Positions 40,711-49,048 of a stretch of 64,000 nt of DNA are shown in pieces. How positions within the stretch are numbered: the first letter of the stretch is position 1; each line of letters opens with the position of its first letter. The notes under the pieces are model-generated. The model saw only the letters and a program-made list of their open reading frames with translations. It had not been told where the DNA came from and made no database searches. The stretch covers positions 1,364,001 through 1,428,000 of the forward strand of contig NZ_JAUSUZ010000001.1 of assembly GCF_030813715.1 (NCBI RefSeq), read 5' to 3'. The stretch is from Catenuloplanes indicus (GTDB lineage: Bacteria; Actinomycetota; Actinomycetes; Mycobacteriales; Micromonosporaceae). The position numbers and the translations under genes were made by a program.

Positions 40711-41500
40711 GTGAGCGACGTGACGGACGGCCGGCCGGTGCGCGCGCTGTGGTGGGTCGGGCTGGGCTCGGCGGCCGGGCTGCTGCTGGTCGTCACGGCC
40801 ACGCTCAGCGCGGACGTCTACGGCCTGCCGGTGCTCGTCGCGTTCGGCGCTGCGACCGCGGGCTGCGCCGCGCTGCCGCTGGTCCCGGTGCGACCCCGGC
40901 TCGCCGCGGCGCTGCAGTTCGCCGCCGTGCTGGTGTTCGCCTGGACGCAGCCGGTAGACGAGCATGCGTGGCCGCTCGCCGTACCGGTGATGGTGGTTCT
41001 GATCTTCTACGTCGGCCTGGTCGGCCTGTGCCGTCCATGGCGCGAGGCGGTGGCGACGTGGTGGGCGTCCGCGCTGATCCTGATCCTGCTGGCGATACTC
41101 GACCCGCGCGGGCGCAACTTCGACGCGGCCGACGAGACGCTGGTCGTCTACGCGACGAACTCGGCGCTGGTGCTGTTCGGCGCGATCGCGTGGCGGCAGC
41201 GCGCGCTGATCCGCCGGCAGCTCGCCGACGCCCGCTGCGCCCGGCGCCGGGCCTGCGCGACCTGGACGAGCTGGCCGTCTCCGCCCGGCGCGGCGGCATC
41301 GCGGTGCAGCTGACCGTACCGTCCGAGGTGCGCGACCTGGCCATCCCGGAGTCGGTCGGCGTGGCCGCGTTCCGGATCGTGCAGGAGTCGCTGAGCAACG
41401 TGGTGCGGCACGCGCCCGGCGCGGACACCCGGGTGCGGGTCGCCGCGACCGCGCGGGAACTCACCGTCGAGGTGGTCAACGACCGCGCGCGCCGGGCCCG
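40711..41500 (+). pseudogene. Sensor histidine kinase remnant lacking its phospho-His domain
   Basis: GTG at 40711 opens a frame with five membrane segments (LWWVGLGSAAGLLLVVTATL onward) ending at R-Q-L-A-D-A-R near 41230. The expected HisKA_3 domain is missing. After a frameshift the neighbouring frame reads PGLRDLDELAVSARRGGIAVQL, then AFRIVQESLSNVVRHAPGA (N box) and stops matching after LTVEVVNDRA around 41485. The G1 and G2 ATP motifs are lost. Two deletions and a frameshift therefore inactivated a NarL-type kinase. No regulator gene is next to it. Confidence 0.7.
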
Positions 41501-41724
41501 GTCAGCGTGCCGCGCACGGCTTTGGTATCCATCGCGGTCACGCTATGGACCGGCCTCCGGCCGCGTCGTCCGGCGGCGGAGCCATACCCGCTACCCCGGG
41601 AGAGCTACGCCGCCCCCGAGTCGCGCGCGGTGTGGCGGCGGCGCACCCCGGAGTCGCGGATCCGCTCCCGGCGACGCCCGATGCCCCGATGCGGGCCGAG
41701 CGGTGCCGGGAGCGGAGAACCCGG
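41501..41724. other. Region after kinase remnant, no gene recognised
   Basis: This 224-base stretch holds no supported gene. Frames crossing it are Arg/Pro-rich on both strands. It may contain decayed sequence of the deleted kinase or of its lost regulator. Confidence 0.3.
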
Positions 41725-43071
41725 TCAGGCGGTGCCGGTGAGGATCTCGAACAGGCCGGCGCGGCACTGGAGGCCGGCCTGGCGCAGCGCGGCCACGCGG
41801 GACAGCTGCTCGGCCGGTGGGATCGCGTGCAGTGCGTCCCAGGCCTGAGCGGTCGCCACGCGGTCCTCGTCCAGGTAGGTCACCGGTGGCGCGGACCGGC
41901 CGAGCAGCCAGGACGCGGCGACCGCGCGGGCGGCGCGCTGGCGGACGTCGGCCTCGCGCGTGGTGTAGTCCTCGCAGCGGAGCGTGCCGGCGCCGTCGAG
42001 CAGGTCCTCGACCAGCGTGGGACCGCCGGTGACCAGCGCGCCGGTGCCGTCGACGGTGAGGCGTACCCGTACCGTGGACGGATCTTGAAGGGTCTGCACG
42101 CCGAACGCGTGCTCGTCCTGGATCAGCGCGGACGGCGCGTCCGGCAGCCGGCTCAGCGCGGTCAGCGCCTCCCGGGCCGGGCCGGTCAGCTCCGGCAGCG
42201 TCTTCGCGTAGGCGCGGGTCACGCACACCCGCGGCGTGCCGTCCGCGCAGACCTGCGCGGTGGCGCCCGCGTCGACCGTCGTCGCCCGCGCGGCCGGTGG
42301 CAGCACCAGCAGCGCGGCGGCCAGACCGGCGGCCAGCACCGCGGCGCCGGGCACCAGCGCGGCCGGGCGGGGCCGCGACGGCAGCGCGTAGCACAGGAAG
42401 CCGGCCGTGCCGAGCGCCACGAACCAGATCGTTTGGCCCGCGACGGTGGCGGCACCGAACCGGAGGAACTCACCGGCGGTGCCGCCCTCCGGCAGGTACG
42501 ACGGCAGCAGCGCGAACGCGCGGGCCGGCCGGTCCTGGGCCAGCACCTCCAACGCGAAGAACAGCACGGCGGAGACCACCAGCGTCGCCGGGACCGTCCA
42601 CAGTGACGGCAGCAGCCGCCCGAGCGCGAGGCCGAGCAGACCGGCCGCGGCCAGGCCGAGCGCGCCGGTCAGCAGCGCCCAGGGCCAGCCGGACGGCCAG
42701 TACGTGTCCGCGTCCAGCACCGCCAGGCCGAGCGTCTGCCCGAGCGCGGCCAGGTAGACCACGGCCAGCCCGGCGCCGAGCAGGACCGCCCGCAGCGCCA
42801 GCCGGGACCGGGGGCGGCGGGACGTGACGCCGATCAGTTCGGTGGTGCCGGCCGCGCCGTCCCGGCGGCCGATCCACACCCCGGCGGTCAGTGCCAGCGG
42901 CCAGAGCAGCGCCAGCGCGGCGCGGTGGCCGAGCACGGTCGCGTTCACCAGGCCGGGCCAGCGCGGGTCCATCCCGTCCGAGGTCATCGCCCAGGACGCG
43001 AACAGCATCGCGACTATCAGCCAGGGCAGCAGCGTGCGGCGCAGTTCCAGCAGTGTCAGGCGGATCGTCAT
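41725..43071 (-). CDS. ABC transporter membrane protein with large outer domain
   Basis: A 448-residue protein with about six N-terminal helices grouped as in ABC-2 permeases (LLELRRTLLPWLIVAMLFASW, then ALLWPLALTAGVWIGRR) up to residue 270, then a helix at about 235-255 and a soluble C-terminal domain (about 260-448) starting PPAARATTVDAGATAQVC with a few Cys. The stop-to-start overlap with the ATPase is ATGA, so they form one exporter. The soluble domain may face outside. Substrate is unknown. Upstream sigma/anti-sigma genes on the same strand suggest stress-linked use. Confidence 0.82.
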   Translation of the reverse strand: MTIRLTLLELRRTLLPWLIVAMLFASWAMTSDGMDPRWPGLVNATVLGHRAALALLWPLALTAGVWIGRRDGAAGTTELIGVTSRRPRSRLALRAVLLGAGLAVVYLAALGQTLGLAVLDADTYWPSGWPWALLTGALGLAAAGLLGLALGRLLPSLWTVPATLVVSAVLFFALEVLAQDRPARAFALLPSYLPEGGTAGEFLRFGAATVAGQTIWFVALGTAGFLCYALPSRPRPAALVPGAAVLAAGLAAALLVLPPAARATTVDAGATAQVCADGTPRVCVTRAYAKTLPELTGPAREALTALSRLPDAPSALIQDEHAFGVQTLQDPSTVRVRLTVDGTGALVTGGPTLVEDLLDGAGTLRCEDYTTREADVRQRAARAVAASWLLGRSAPPVTYLDEDRVATAQAWDALHAIPPAEQLSRVAALRQAGLQCRAGLFEILTGTA

Positions 43072-43835
43072 CGGAGTACCTCCGCGTACCCTCGCTCGTA
43101 GGTGCTCGTCATGCCGTCGTCGCCGGGCTCGGCGCGGGCGGCCAGCTCCGCGGGCGTGCCGCGGAACGCGACCCGGCCCTCGCGCAGCACGATCAGGCCG
43201 GTGCAGGCCGCGGCCACGTCCTCGATCACGTGGGTGGCGATCACCACGCAGGCGGTACGGCCCAGGCCGCGCAGCAGCGTGCGCAGCTCCTGCCGGTTGC
43301 CGGGGTCGACGCCGGAGGTGGGCTCGTCCAGGATCAGCAGCCCCGGGTCGCCGACCAGCGCCTGTGCCAGCCCGACCCGGCGGATCATGCCGCCGGAGAG
43401 CGTGCGCAGCTTCTCGTCCGCGCGGTCGGTCAGTCCACACTGGTCGATCGCGCGCTGCGCCGCGGCCGGGATGTCGTGCGCGGGCAGCTCCTTCAGCCAG
43501 GCCAGGTACTCGACGAACTCCCGTACGGTGAAACGCCGGTAGTAGCCGAAGGTCTGCGGCAGGTAGCCGAGCCGGCGCCGGATCTCCCGCAGGTCGCCAC
43601 CGGCGTGGACCGGCTGACCGGTCAGTTCGAGCGTGCCGGCGGCGGGTGGGGTGACGGTGGCCAGCGCACGCAGCAGCGTGGTCTTGCCGGCGCCGTTCGG
43701 GCCGAGCACGCCGTGCACGCCCGGTCCCAGGTCCAGGTCGACGCCGTCGACGGCGAGGCGGCGGCCGGCGCGGACCGACAATCCCTCCGCCCGGATCGGC
43801 CATGCGGCCGGCCGGTCGTCTCCTATCGCACGCAT
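43068..43835 (-). CDS. ABC transporter ATP-binding protein
   Basis: A 255-residue ABC ATPase. Walker A GPNGAGKTTL (about 45-54), Q-loop LGYLPQTFGYY, signature LRTLSGGMIRRVGLAQAL (about 145), Walker B LLILDEPTSGVD (about 167-178), His switch in IATHVIEDV. The LSGGM variant in place of LSGGQ is common in this BcrA-like branch. It overlaps the membrane protein gene by 4 bases. A 286-base gap separates it from the anti-sigma gene upstream. Confidence 0.92.
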   Translation of the reverse strand: MRAIGDDRPAAWPIRAEGLSVRAGRRLAVDGVDLDLGPGVHGVLGPNGAGKTTLLRALATVTPPAAGTLELTGQPVHAGGDLREIRRRLGYLPQTFGYYRRFTVREFVEYLAWLKELPAHDIPAAAQRAIDQCGLTDRADEKLRTLSGGMIRRVGLAQALVGDPGLLILDEPTSGVDPGNRQELRTLLRGLGRTACVVIATHVIEDVAAACTGLIVLREGRVAFRGTPAELAARAEPGDDGMTSTYERGYAEVLR

Positions 43836-44121
43836 CCTTCTCCTGTCCGGTTCTGTCGTTCTGGGCGGCGCTCGACGGCGCCGGTGTCGGTTCGTCCATG
43901 TCGCTTCGGGGGTGCCGGAAGCGTGGTCGGTGGCGGTGGGTCCGCTTCACGGGTGACGGCTTCGCTGCGGCAGGCCACTCCTGCTACGCCGGTTCCGGCG
44001 GTGCACCGGATTCCGCGGCGCGCGCCGGTTCCCGCGGGCGCCGCTTCCGGCGGTAGGGCCGCTGATCCGTGGCGCGGTCGGCGACGCCGGGAGCCCGCAC
44101 GGCCCGCGCGGTGGGCCCGGT
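43836..44121. other. 286-bp spacer between anti-sigma and ABC genes
   Basis: No gene is supported. The spacer is unusually rich in short CCGG-type inverted motifs (GCCGGTTCCGGCGG; GCGGCGCGCGCCGG). It may hold a promoter for the ABC pair, possibly one recognised by the adjacent ECF sigma, but I could not identify -35 and -10 boxes. Confidence 0.35.
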
Positions 44122-44928
44122 TCACCGGGCGAGGCGGTAGCGGTCGCGGAAGCGGGCCAGCACGGCCGTCGCCGCGACCGCGACCGCGAGCCAGGCCGGG
44201 GCCGCCGCCGGAGCCAGGACCACCGGGTCCCGCGCGTCGGCCAGCGTGGGCACGACCACGGCCACCGACCACAGCGCGGTCACGCCGACCGCGGCGCGGC
44301 CCACCCCGGTCAGCGCGCCGGCCGCCAGCACCACGGCCGTGAACGCGAGCCCGGGCAGCAGCCAGCGGGCCGGGGACGCGCCGACCGCGAGCCCGGCCAG
44401 CGCCACCGGCGGCAGCGTCACCAGCAGCGCCACCAGCGTGCGGCGCAGCACCAGCGTCAGCCCGGCCTGCGGCGTGACCGCGACCAGCGCATGCGCCGGG
44501 TCGGTCCACCGGTTCCAGGAGACGGCCACACCGAGCACCGGCACCAGCGGCGCGATCAGCAACAGCAGCGGCGGCATGTCACCCGGCCCGGCCGCCTCGA
44601 GCAGCGTCGCGGCCAGCGGCACCGCGACCGTCATGGCCAGCCAGGGCAGCACCGCCGGCACCGCCCACCGGGCCAACGCCCGGCGTGCCCGGTGCCGCAG
44701 CCCCCAGAGCCGGCCGTGCCCCGGCCCGAGCCGCGGCCCGACCGCCACGCGCACGGACTCGACCAGCACCGGAAGCACCGGATCGGCCTCGATCACACGC
44801 GTCATCCGCGCCCGGCACGCCGGGCAGCGCTCGAGGTGCGCCTCCAGCACCCAGAGCGTCTCCTCCGGCAGGTCGTCCCCGGTGGCGTACCGGGTGAGAA
44901 GGTCCTCCGGGACACACACGTCACTCAC
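44122..44928 (-). CDS. Membrane anti-sigma factor with zinc-finger (zf-HC2)
   Basis: A 268-residue protein. The N-terminal 45 residues contain the anti-sigma zinc motif H-L-E-R-C-P-A-C (H-x3-C-x2-C), preceded by ARYATG-like helix L-T-R-Y-A-T-G-D-D-L-P-E. Residues about 85-260 form about six membrane segments. Such proteins hold an ECF sigma at the membrane until a signal arrives. It starts inside the sigma gene's stop (ATGA), so the two are made in a fixed ratio. Confidence 0.87.
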   Translation of the reverse strand: MSDVCVPEDLLTRYATGDDLPEETLWVLEAHLERCPACRARMTRVIEADPVLPVLVESVRVAVGPRLGPGHGRLWGLRHRARRALARWAVPAVLPWLAMTVAVPLAATLLEAAGPGDMPPLLLLIAPLVPVLGVAVSWNRWTDPAHALVAVTPQAGLTLVLRRTLVALLVTLPPVALAGLAVGASPARWLLPGLAFTAVVLAAGALTGVGRAAVGVTALWSVAVVVPTLADARDPVVLAPAAAPAWLAVAVAATAVLARFRDRYRLAR

Positions 44929-45485
44929 GACAACGCCCTCCGCAGCTCGATCCGGGCCCGGCGCACCCGGGTCTTCACGGTGCCCTCCGGCACGCCCAGC
45001 AGTGCGGCCGTCTCCCGCGCGGTCAGCCCGTCCAGGACCATCGCACGCAGCACCGCGCGCAGTTCCGGCGCCAGCCGCCCGAGCGCCGCCGCGAGCGCCG
45101 CGTCCGGGATCACGTCCAGCACCTCGTCCTCGGCCGCCGGCGCGGTCGCCCGCGGCGGCTCACCGGCCAGCGGCACCTCGTCGTGCCGCGCCTCGCGCCG
45201 GAACGCGTCCACCAGCCGCCGCGCCGCGATCGTCCACAGCCAGCCGGCCGCGCTGCCACCCATCGGATCACCCACGTACCCCGCCGCAGCCCGCCAGGCC
45301 GCCACGTACGAGTCCTGCATCACCTCGGCCACCAGTTCGTCGTCGCGGCAGCGCCGGCGCAGACGAACCGCGAGCCACGGCGCCGTACGCCGGTAGAACT
45401 CGTCGAACGCGGCCCGATCACCACGCCCGACCCGGCGCAACAACGCCTCCTCGTCGAGTCCGGTCACTCCCGCACTGTGGTTCAC
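44925..45485 (-). CDS. ECF-type RNA polymerase sigma factor
   Basis: A 186-residue sigma factor. Region 2: RAAFDEFYRRTAPWLAV, then VAEVMQDSYVAAWRAAAGYVGDP and GWLWTIAARRLVDAFRREAR. Region 4: LAPELRAVLRAMVLDGLTARETAALLGVPEGTVKTRVRRARIELRRAL. It has no C-terminal extension. It is made with the zf-HC2 anti-sigma and is a likely activator of the ABC pair downstream and of its own promoter in the 85 bases ahead. I could not fix a promoter motif there. Confidence 0.92.
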   Translation of the reverse strand: MNHSAGVTGLDEEALLRRVGRGDRAAFDEFYRRTAPWLAVRLRRRCRDDELVAEVMQDSYVAAWRAAAGYVGDPMGGSAAGWLWTIAARRLVDAFRREARHDEVPLAGEPPRATAPAAEDEVLDVIPDAALAAALGRLAPELRAVLRAMVLDGLTARETAALLGVPEGTVKTRVRRARIELRRALS

Positions 45486-45570
45486 GCCCGGTAGGTCGTC
45501 GCCCCGACACGACGGAGATTGCGTTCAGTGGGTGACGTGGGTCACACTCCGGTGGCGGCGCATCGCCGCG

Positions 45571-46359
45571 TCAGGGCAGTGAGCGGCGCGTGACCGGGAA
45601 GTCGAAGTAGGTGTCCGGGTACGGCTCCCCGGCCAGGGTGAAGCGCCACCACTCCAGGTCGTAGTCGGTGAAGCCGGCCGCGGCCATCGCGTCGCGGAGC
45701 AGCAGCCGGTTGGCCAGGGCGCGGCCGGTGATCCGCGGGTCGAGCGTGTTCGCGCGCGGGTCGAAGCAGTCGTAGCCGGTGCCCATGTCGACGGTGTTGT
45801 CCGGGAACCGCAGCCACACCGGCGCGAAACACGGGATCAATGGCTGGCCGGGGACGTACGGCGGCTGCGGCCGGGCCGGGAGCCGGACGATCGTCAGGTC
45901 CACCGTGCTGCCCCGGCTGTGGCCGGACCGGTGTGCGATGTAGCCGTCCTCGAACAGCCGGGTCTTCGCCACCTCCGGGTAGAACTCGCGCTTCGTCAGC
46001 TCGTCGCCCAGGTCCTCGGCCCAGGCAGCGAAGTGGTCGACCGCGCGCTGCGGGCGGTAGCAGTCGTACACCTTGAGGGTGTAGCCCGTCGCCCGAAGGC
46101 CCGCCTGCACGCGCCGCAGCGCCTCCGCCGCAGGCCGGGTGAGCAGGCACAGCGGCTCGCGGTAGCCGTCGATCGGCCGGCCCACGAAGTTGTGGAATCC
46201 GCGGTACCGGATGTCGTGCAGGATCGTCGGGTCTACATCGGACAGACTGACGAAGCCGGCCGGAGCTTGCGGCGGCTGCGGTGTCGCTTGCGCGACGCCG
46301 GGCAGCACGGCCAGCAACCCGCCCACGACGGCGGCGAACACGAGGACGCGACGCTTCAC
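45571..46359 (-). CDS. Secreted D-Ala-D-Ala dipeptidase, VanX/DdpX family
   Basis: A 262-residue exported peptidase. The GTG start at 46359 gives a clean signal peptide (K-R-R-V-L-V-F-A-A-V-V-G-G to A-Q-A); an ATG 24 bases upstream adds eight non-signal residues and has no ribosome site. VanX zinc motifs are present: S-G-H-S-R-G-S-T-V-D (H and D ligands) and E-W-W-R-F near the end with the catalytic Glu and E-W-W. The family cuts D-Ala-D-Ala, giving glycopeptide resistance when cytosolic, or wall recycling when exported. The signal peptide and lack of VanH/VanA genes favour wall recycling. Confidence 0.87.
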   Translation of the reverse strand: MKRRVLVFAAVVGGLLAVLPGVAQATPQPPQAPAGFVSLSDVDPTILHDIRYRGFHNFVGRPIDGYREPLCLLTRPAAEALRRVQAGLRATGYTLKVYDCYRPQRAVDHFAAWAEDLGDELTKREFYPEVAKTRLFEDGYIAHRSGHSRGSTVDLTIVRLPARPQPPYVPGQPLIPCFAPVWLRFPDNTVDMGTGYDCFDPRANTLDPRITGRALANRLLLRDAMAAAGFTDYDLEWWRFTLAGEPYPDTYFDFPVTRRSLP

Positions 46360-46380
46360 GAGAACACCACCCGTCGACCA

Positions 46381-46402
46381 CATTGACTGCCGGTCGTCAA
46401 TG
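46381..46402. promoter_or_regulatory. Inverted repeat ahead of the dipeptidase gene
   Basis: CATTGAC (46381-46387) and GTCAATG (46396-46402) are perfect inverted arms with an 8-base spacer. The site lies about 22 bases upstream of the preferred GTG start, so it could be an operator or a leader stem that affects translation. Confidence 0.4.
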
Positions 46403-46847
46403 ATGCCGGATCCGCGTTACATCCAGCTACGTCGAATCAGGACGACCGTCGTTGAAGTACGAGACCGGGCACGGGCTGCCGCACCGCCGCGAAGTACCAC
46501 GATTCCGTTGCACACCCGGCGACTCCGGCCGCAGCCATGGCGCCCTGCCGCAGAATCCAGCTCTCGTCGGGAGCCCGGCGACCAGCGGGCGAAGCGGTCG
46601 TACCCCAAACCCGGGTAGAGCCGTTGTCCTTGCAGACGATGCGCCGCGCGGCATGGGGCGAGCGGCCATCCCGGGGTCGGCAAACCGGCGGCACCGCCCC
46701 ACCCGTCAACCGATCGGCGTCGCAGTCGCATCGTGCAGGCGCGCGCCGCGCGGAACATGTTCGCCGCGATTGAGGCAGAACCGAAACGGAATCATGCTCC
46801 AGCATTCAACGGGCAATGTATCGAGCACGACACGATGAGTCGATATC
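46403..46847. other. Upstream region of peptide locus, no gene supported
   Basis: This 445-base stretch holds several overlapping frames of 60-120 codons on both strands, none with coding-like third positions or clear ribosome sites. From about 46740 the GC content falls compared with the chromosome, and the lower GC continues through the precursor gene. This may mark the left edge of a transferred locus. Confidence 0.35.
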
Positions 46848-46875
46848 CTGACATAGGTACGGAAAGGTGTATAAG
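46848..46875 (+). promoter_or_regulatory. Predicted sigma-70-type promoter of peptide locus
   Basis: CTGACA (46848-46853) and TATAAG (46870-46875) are separated by 16 bases and match the housekeeping -35 and -10 well for a GC-rich genome. Start of transcription would be near 46882, giving a leader of about 88 bases before the small peptide gene. Confidence 0.55.
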
Positions 46876-46969
46876 GGACTACCATCAGCGCATCTTCGGT
46901 GACCCACCCCCGGCACCACCGAGCCCGAAGCTGAACCATTCCCTCGGAATTTTGCGCCAAGGAGAGTTG

Positions 46970-47191
46970 ATGCTGCCACCTCCCGCAGTCGTCGAACCAG
47001 CAGATCATGGCGACAGCAAAATGCGCCTTTCCGACCTCTGGCGACAAGATTCCTCATTCATTTCGGAAGACCCGGACAATGCTCTCCTAGGCTTCCTCGA
47101 CGGCATTTGCGAAAACATTAGCGAATACAACCCACAGGAGACGAATGATCCGGGCTCTGACATCAATCCGGTAGACGACCGACAGCCATAA
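46970..47191 (+). CDS. Candidate ribosomal peptide precursor (73 residues)
   Basis: A 73-residue acidic peptide, M-L-P-P-P-A-V-V-E-P to D-D-R-Q-P. The middle (KMRLSDLWRQDSSFISEDPDNALLGFLDGICENI) looks helical and leader-like; the C-terminal 25 residues are rich in Asn, Asp, Glu and Pro with one Cys before them. AAGGAG lies 5 bases ahead of the ATG at 46970, much better than any upstream start. Codon use is less GC-biased than its neighbours. It stands 22 bases before the HExxH peptide-modification gene, which in known loci acts on peptides made next to it. No sequence match to known precursors was recognised. Confidence 0.6.
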   Translation: MLPPPAVVEPADHGDSKMRLSDLWRQDSSFISEDPDNALLGFLDGICENISEYNPQETNDPGSDINPVDDRQP

Positions 47192-47619
47192 GATCACCTA
47201 CACAGGACCCACGATGACAACCGAACTACCGACTGCGGCACGGGACAGCCTGCTCACGGGGAATCCTACGGAGGACGCCGTTCACCGGCTTATGTCCGCG
47301 GAACGCGTCAGACGATCGACGGTAGCGCTGAAACACGTACGGAGGAAGCTCAGCGGGCTCGACCTGAGCCCGCTGCCCGCCGCGGAGGATGCGTTCCGCA
47401 TTCTGGAGGCGGCCGAGCGGGCGGACGCGGACGCAGCCGACGAGGTGGTGATGTATCCGCACGTGGGAGCGTGGCTGGTTCATCTGGTGAAACGCCTGTA
47501 CGAGGTCGAAAGACGCGACACACCGCTGTGGCACGACGTCGGCTACCTACATCTTCTTGCCGCTGCGGCAGCCATTCGCGCAGGCATCGACTTCACCCTG
47601 TCCGTACCGGCACCCCTAG

Positions 47620-49048
47620 TACTCCAGCAGGAGATCCGTTTTACGGTTCTGTGAGTGCTTGTCTGGCGTAGTGGCTGATTTTGGCTGAGTCCTGGTGGCG
47701 GCGTCTGAAGATGGACCAAGCGATGACGTCGGTGTTGCGTCGTGCGGGGTCGAGGATCAGGGCGTGGAACAGTCGGCGGAGTTCGTTGACGGTGATGTCG
47801 ATCAGCCCGTCCGGGCTCGCTGTGCTGACTGCTGCGGCTGCGGCGAGGAAGGCGTGGGCGGCGATGACCAGGGTGGTCCAGCGGTGCCATGCTTTCCAGC
47901 GGCGGTGCTGGTGTTGGTCGAGTCCGAGGCCGGTTTTGGTGGCCTGGAACGATTCCTCGATGCTCCAGCGGCGGCCGGCGACGGTGACAAGTTGGCGCAG
48001 GGCAACACGTTCAGGGCTCCAACAGCGGTAGAAGGCCAGCTCACCGGTAGTGCGGTTGCGGCGGATCAGCAGCCAGTGGTGACCTGCGTGCTGGTCAGCG
48101 GCAAGGGGCAGCGTGATGAACGCCCAGTCGTAGTAGCGCTGTCCTTTCGCGCCCGAGCCGCCGGAGATCCGCTGCCAAGCGTGTCTCGGCAGGCCGGTGG
48201 CGATCTGATCGGTGCGGTAGGTGCCGAGGCCGGTGGGGACCCGGTGCGAGCAGGCAACGGCGAGGACATAGCCGATCCGCAGGCCGCGTAACGCCGTGGC
48301 GAGGTTCGGGTCGCTGCCGTAGGCTTCGTCGCCGGCAACCCACCGGCAGGGCAGTCCACCAGCCACCGCCGAGGCGACCAGCCGACGCGCCAACTGCGGC
48401 TTCGTGGCGAAGCCGACGGTGTCCGGCACGCCCGCTTCGAGGCGCCGCGCGGGGTCTTCGGTCCAGGACCTCGGCAAGTAGAGAGCGACATCGACCAACG
48501 TGTGCCCGAACGGTGAGGCGTAGGACAGGTGCACCGCGAGCTGACAGTTCTCGATCTTCCCCGCGGTGCCGGAATACTGCCGCTGGACACCGACGGTGTG
48601 GGTGCCCTTCTTCAGATCCCCGGTCTCGTCGATCACCAGGATCCCGTCGGGATGCCCGAGCCGGGCCGCGACGAAATCACGGACGTCGGCACGCACCAGA
48701 GCGTCGTCCCAGCTGGCTCGACCGATCAAATCCTGCATACCGCCCGGCCCGGCGTCCCCGGCGTGTTCCGCGATCGTCCAGCAGTTCTTAACCGGCAACG
48801 GCGCGAGTAGCCCGGCCACGAAGTCGCGGACCCGGCGTCGCGGTTCCGGCCGGACGAAGCGGGTCTCGATCGTGTCCATCAACGTCTCGAACAGCTCCGA
48901 CCAACGCCGGGCGTCTACTCTGTAGGCGGCAGCCACCGCCGTGTTCTCAGTAGTCCACACAACCGCTGAGCCTCGACGGTGGCTGCTTGCCGTACACGGA
49001 CAAAACCACACCAGTCACCCAGCTCAGAACGGATCTCCTGCTGGAGTA
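47620..49048. mobile_element. IS701-family-like insertion sequence, complete
   Basis: The element is 1429 bases. Its ends are perfect 21-bp inverted repeats: 47620-47640 begins TACTCCAGCAGGAGATCCGT and 49028-49048 is its reverse complement. It is flanked by direct 4-bp copies of CTAG (47616-47619 and 49049-49052), the target duplication size of the IS701 family. It carries one transposase gene on the minus strand whose stop touches the left repeat. Identical ends and an intact gene suggest a recent insertion. Confidence 0.93.
47641..48960 (-). CDS. IS701-family transposase
   Basis: A 439-residue DDE transposase. First Asp in LVIDETGDLKKGTHTVGVQ, second in WVAGDEAYGSDP, and the Glu in WSIEESFQATKTGLGLDQH. 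QYSGTAGKIENCQLAV and a C-terminal hydrophobic helix (TTLVIAAHAFLAAAAA) are typical of the family. GTG at 48960 is preferred to a longer frame from 49011, which would add 17 residues of atypical composition. The gene sits opposite in direction to the interrupted host gene. Confidence 0.92.
   Translation of the reverse strand: MWTTENTAVAAAYRVDARRWSELFETLMDTIETRFVRPEPRRRVRDFVAGLLAPLPVKNCWTIAEHAGDAGPGGMQDLIGRASWDDALVRADVRDFVAARLGHPDGILVIDETGDLKKGTHTVGVQRQYSGTAGKIENCQLAVHLSYASPFGHTLVDVALYLPRSWTEDPARRLEAGVPDTVGFATKPQLARRLVASAVAGGLPCRWVAGDEAYGSDPNLATALRGLRIGYVLAVACSHRVPTGLGTYRTDQIATGLPRHAWQRISGGSGAKGQRYYDWAFITLPLAADQHAGHHWLLIRRNRTTGELAFYRCWSPERVALRQLVTVAGRRWSIEESFQATKTGLGLDQHQHRRWKAWHRWTTLVIAAHAFLAAAAAVSTASPDGLIDITVNELRRLFHALILDPARRNTDVIAWSIFRRRHQDSAKISHYARQALTEP

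Noticed and set aside
45486-45570. Putative ECF autopromoter TGAACG...CGTC before the sigma gene
   Set aside because: The spacer between the boxes is far from 16-17 bases in every combination tried.
46733-46969. N-terminal extension of the small peptide to an upstream start at 46733
   Set aside because: It would pass through the predicted promoter and lacks a ribosome site; ATG at 46970 has AAGGAG.
46706-47047. 113-codon minus-strand frame opposite the precursor gene
   Set aside because: No ribosome site, mixed third positions, and the plus-strand small gene has better signals.
47214-47654. 146-residue protein as an independent small gene
   Set aside because: Its last residues are read from the insertion-sequence end; the real gene continues after the element.
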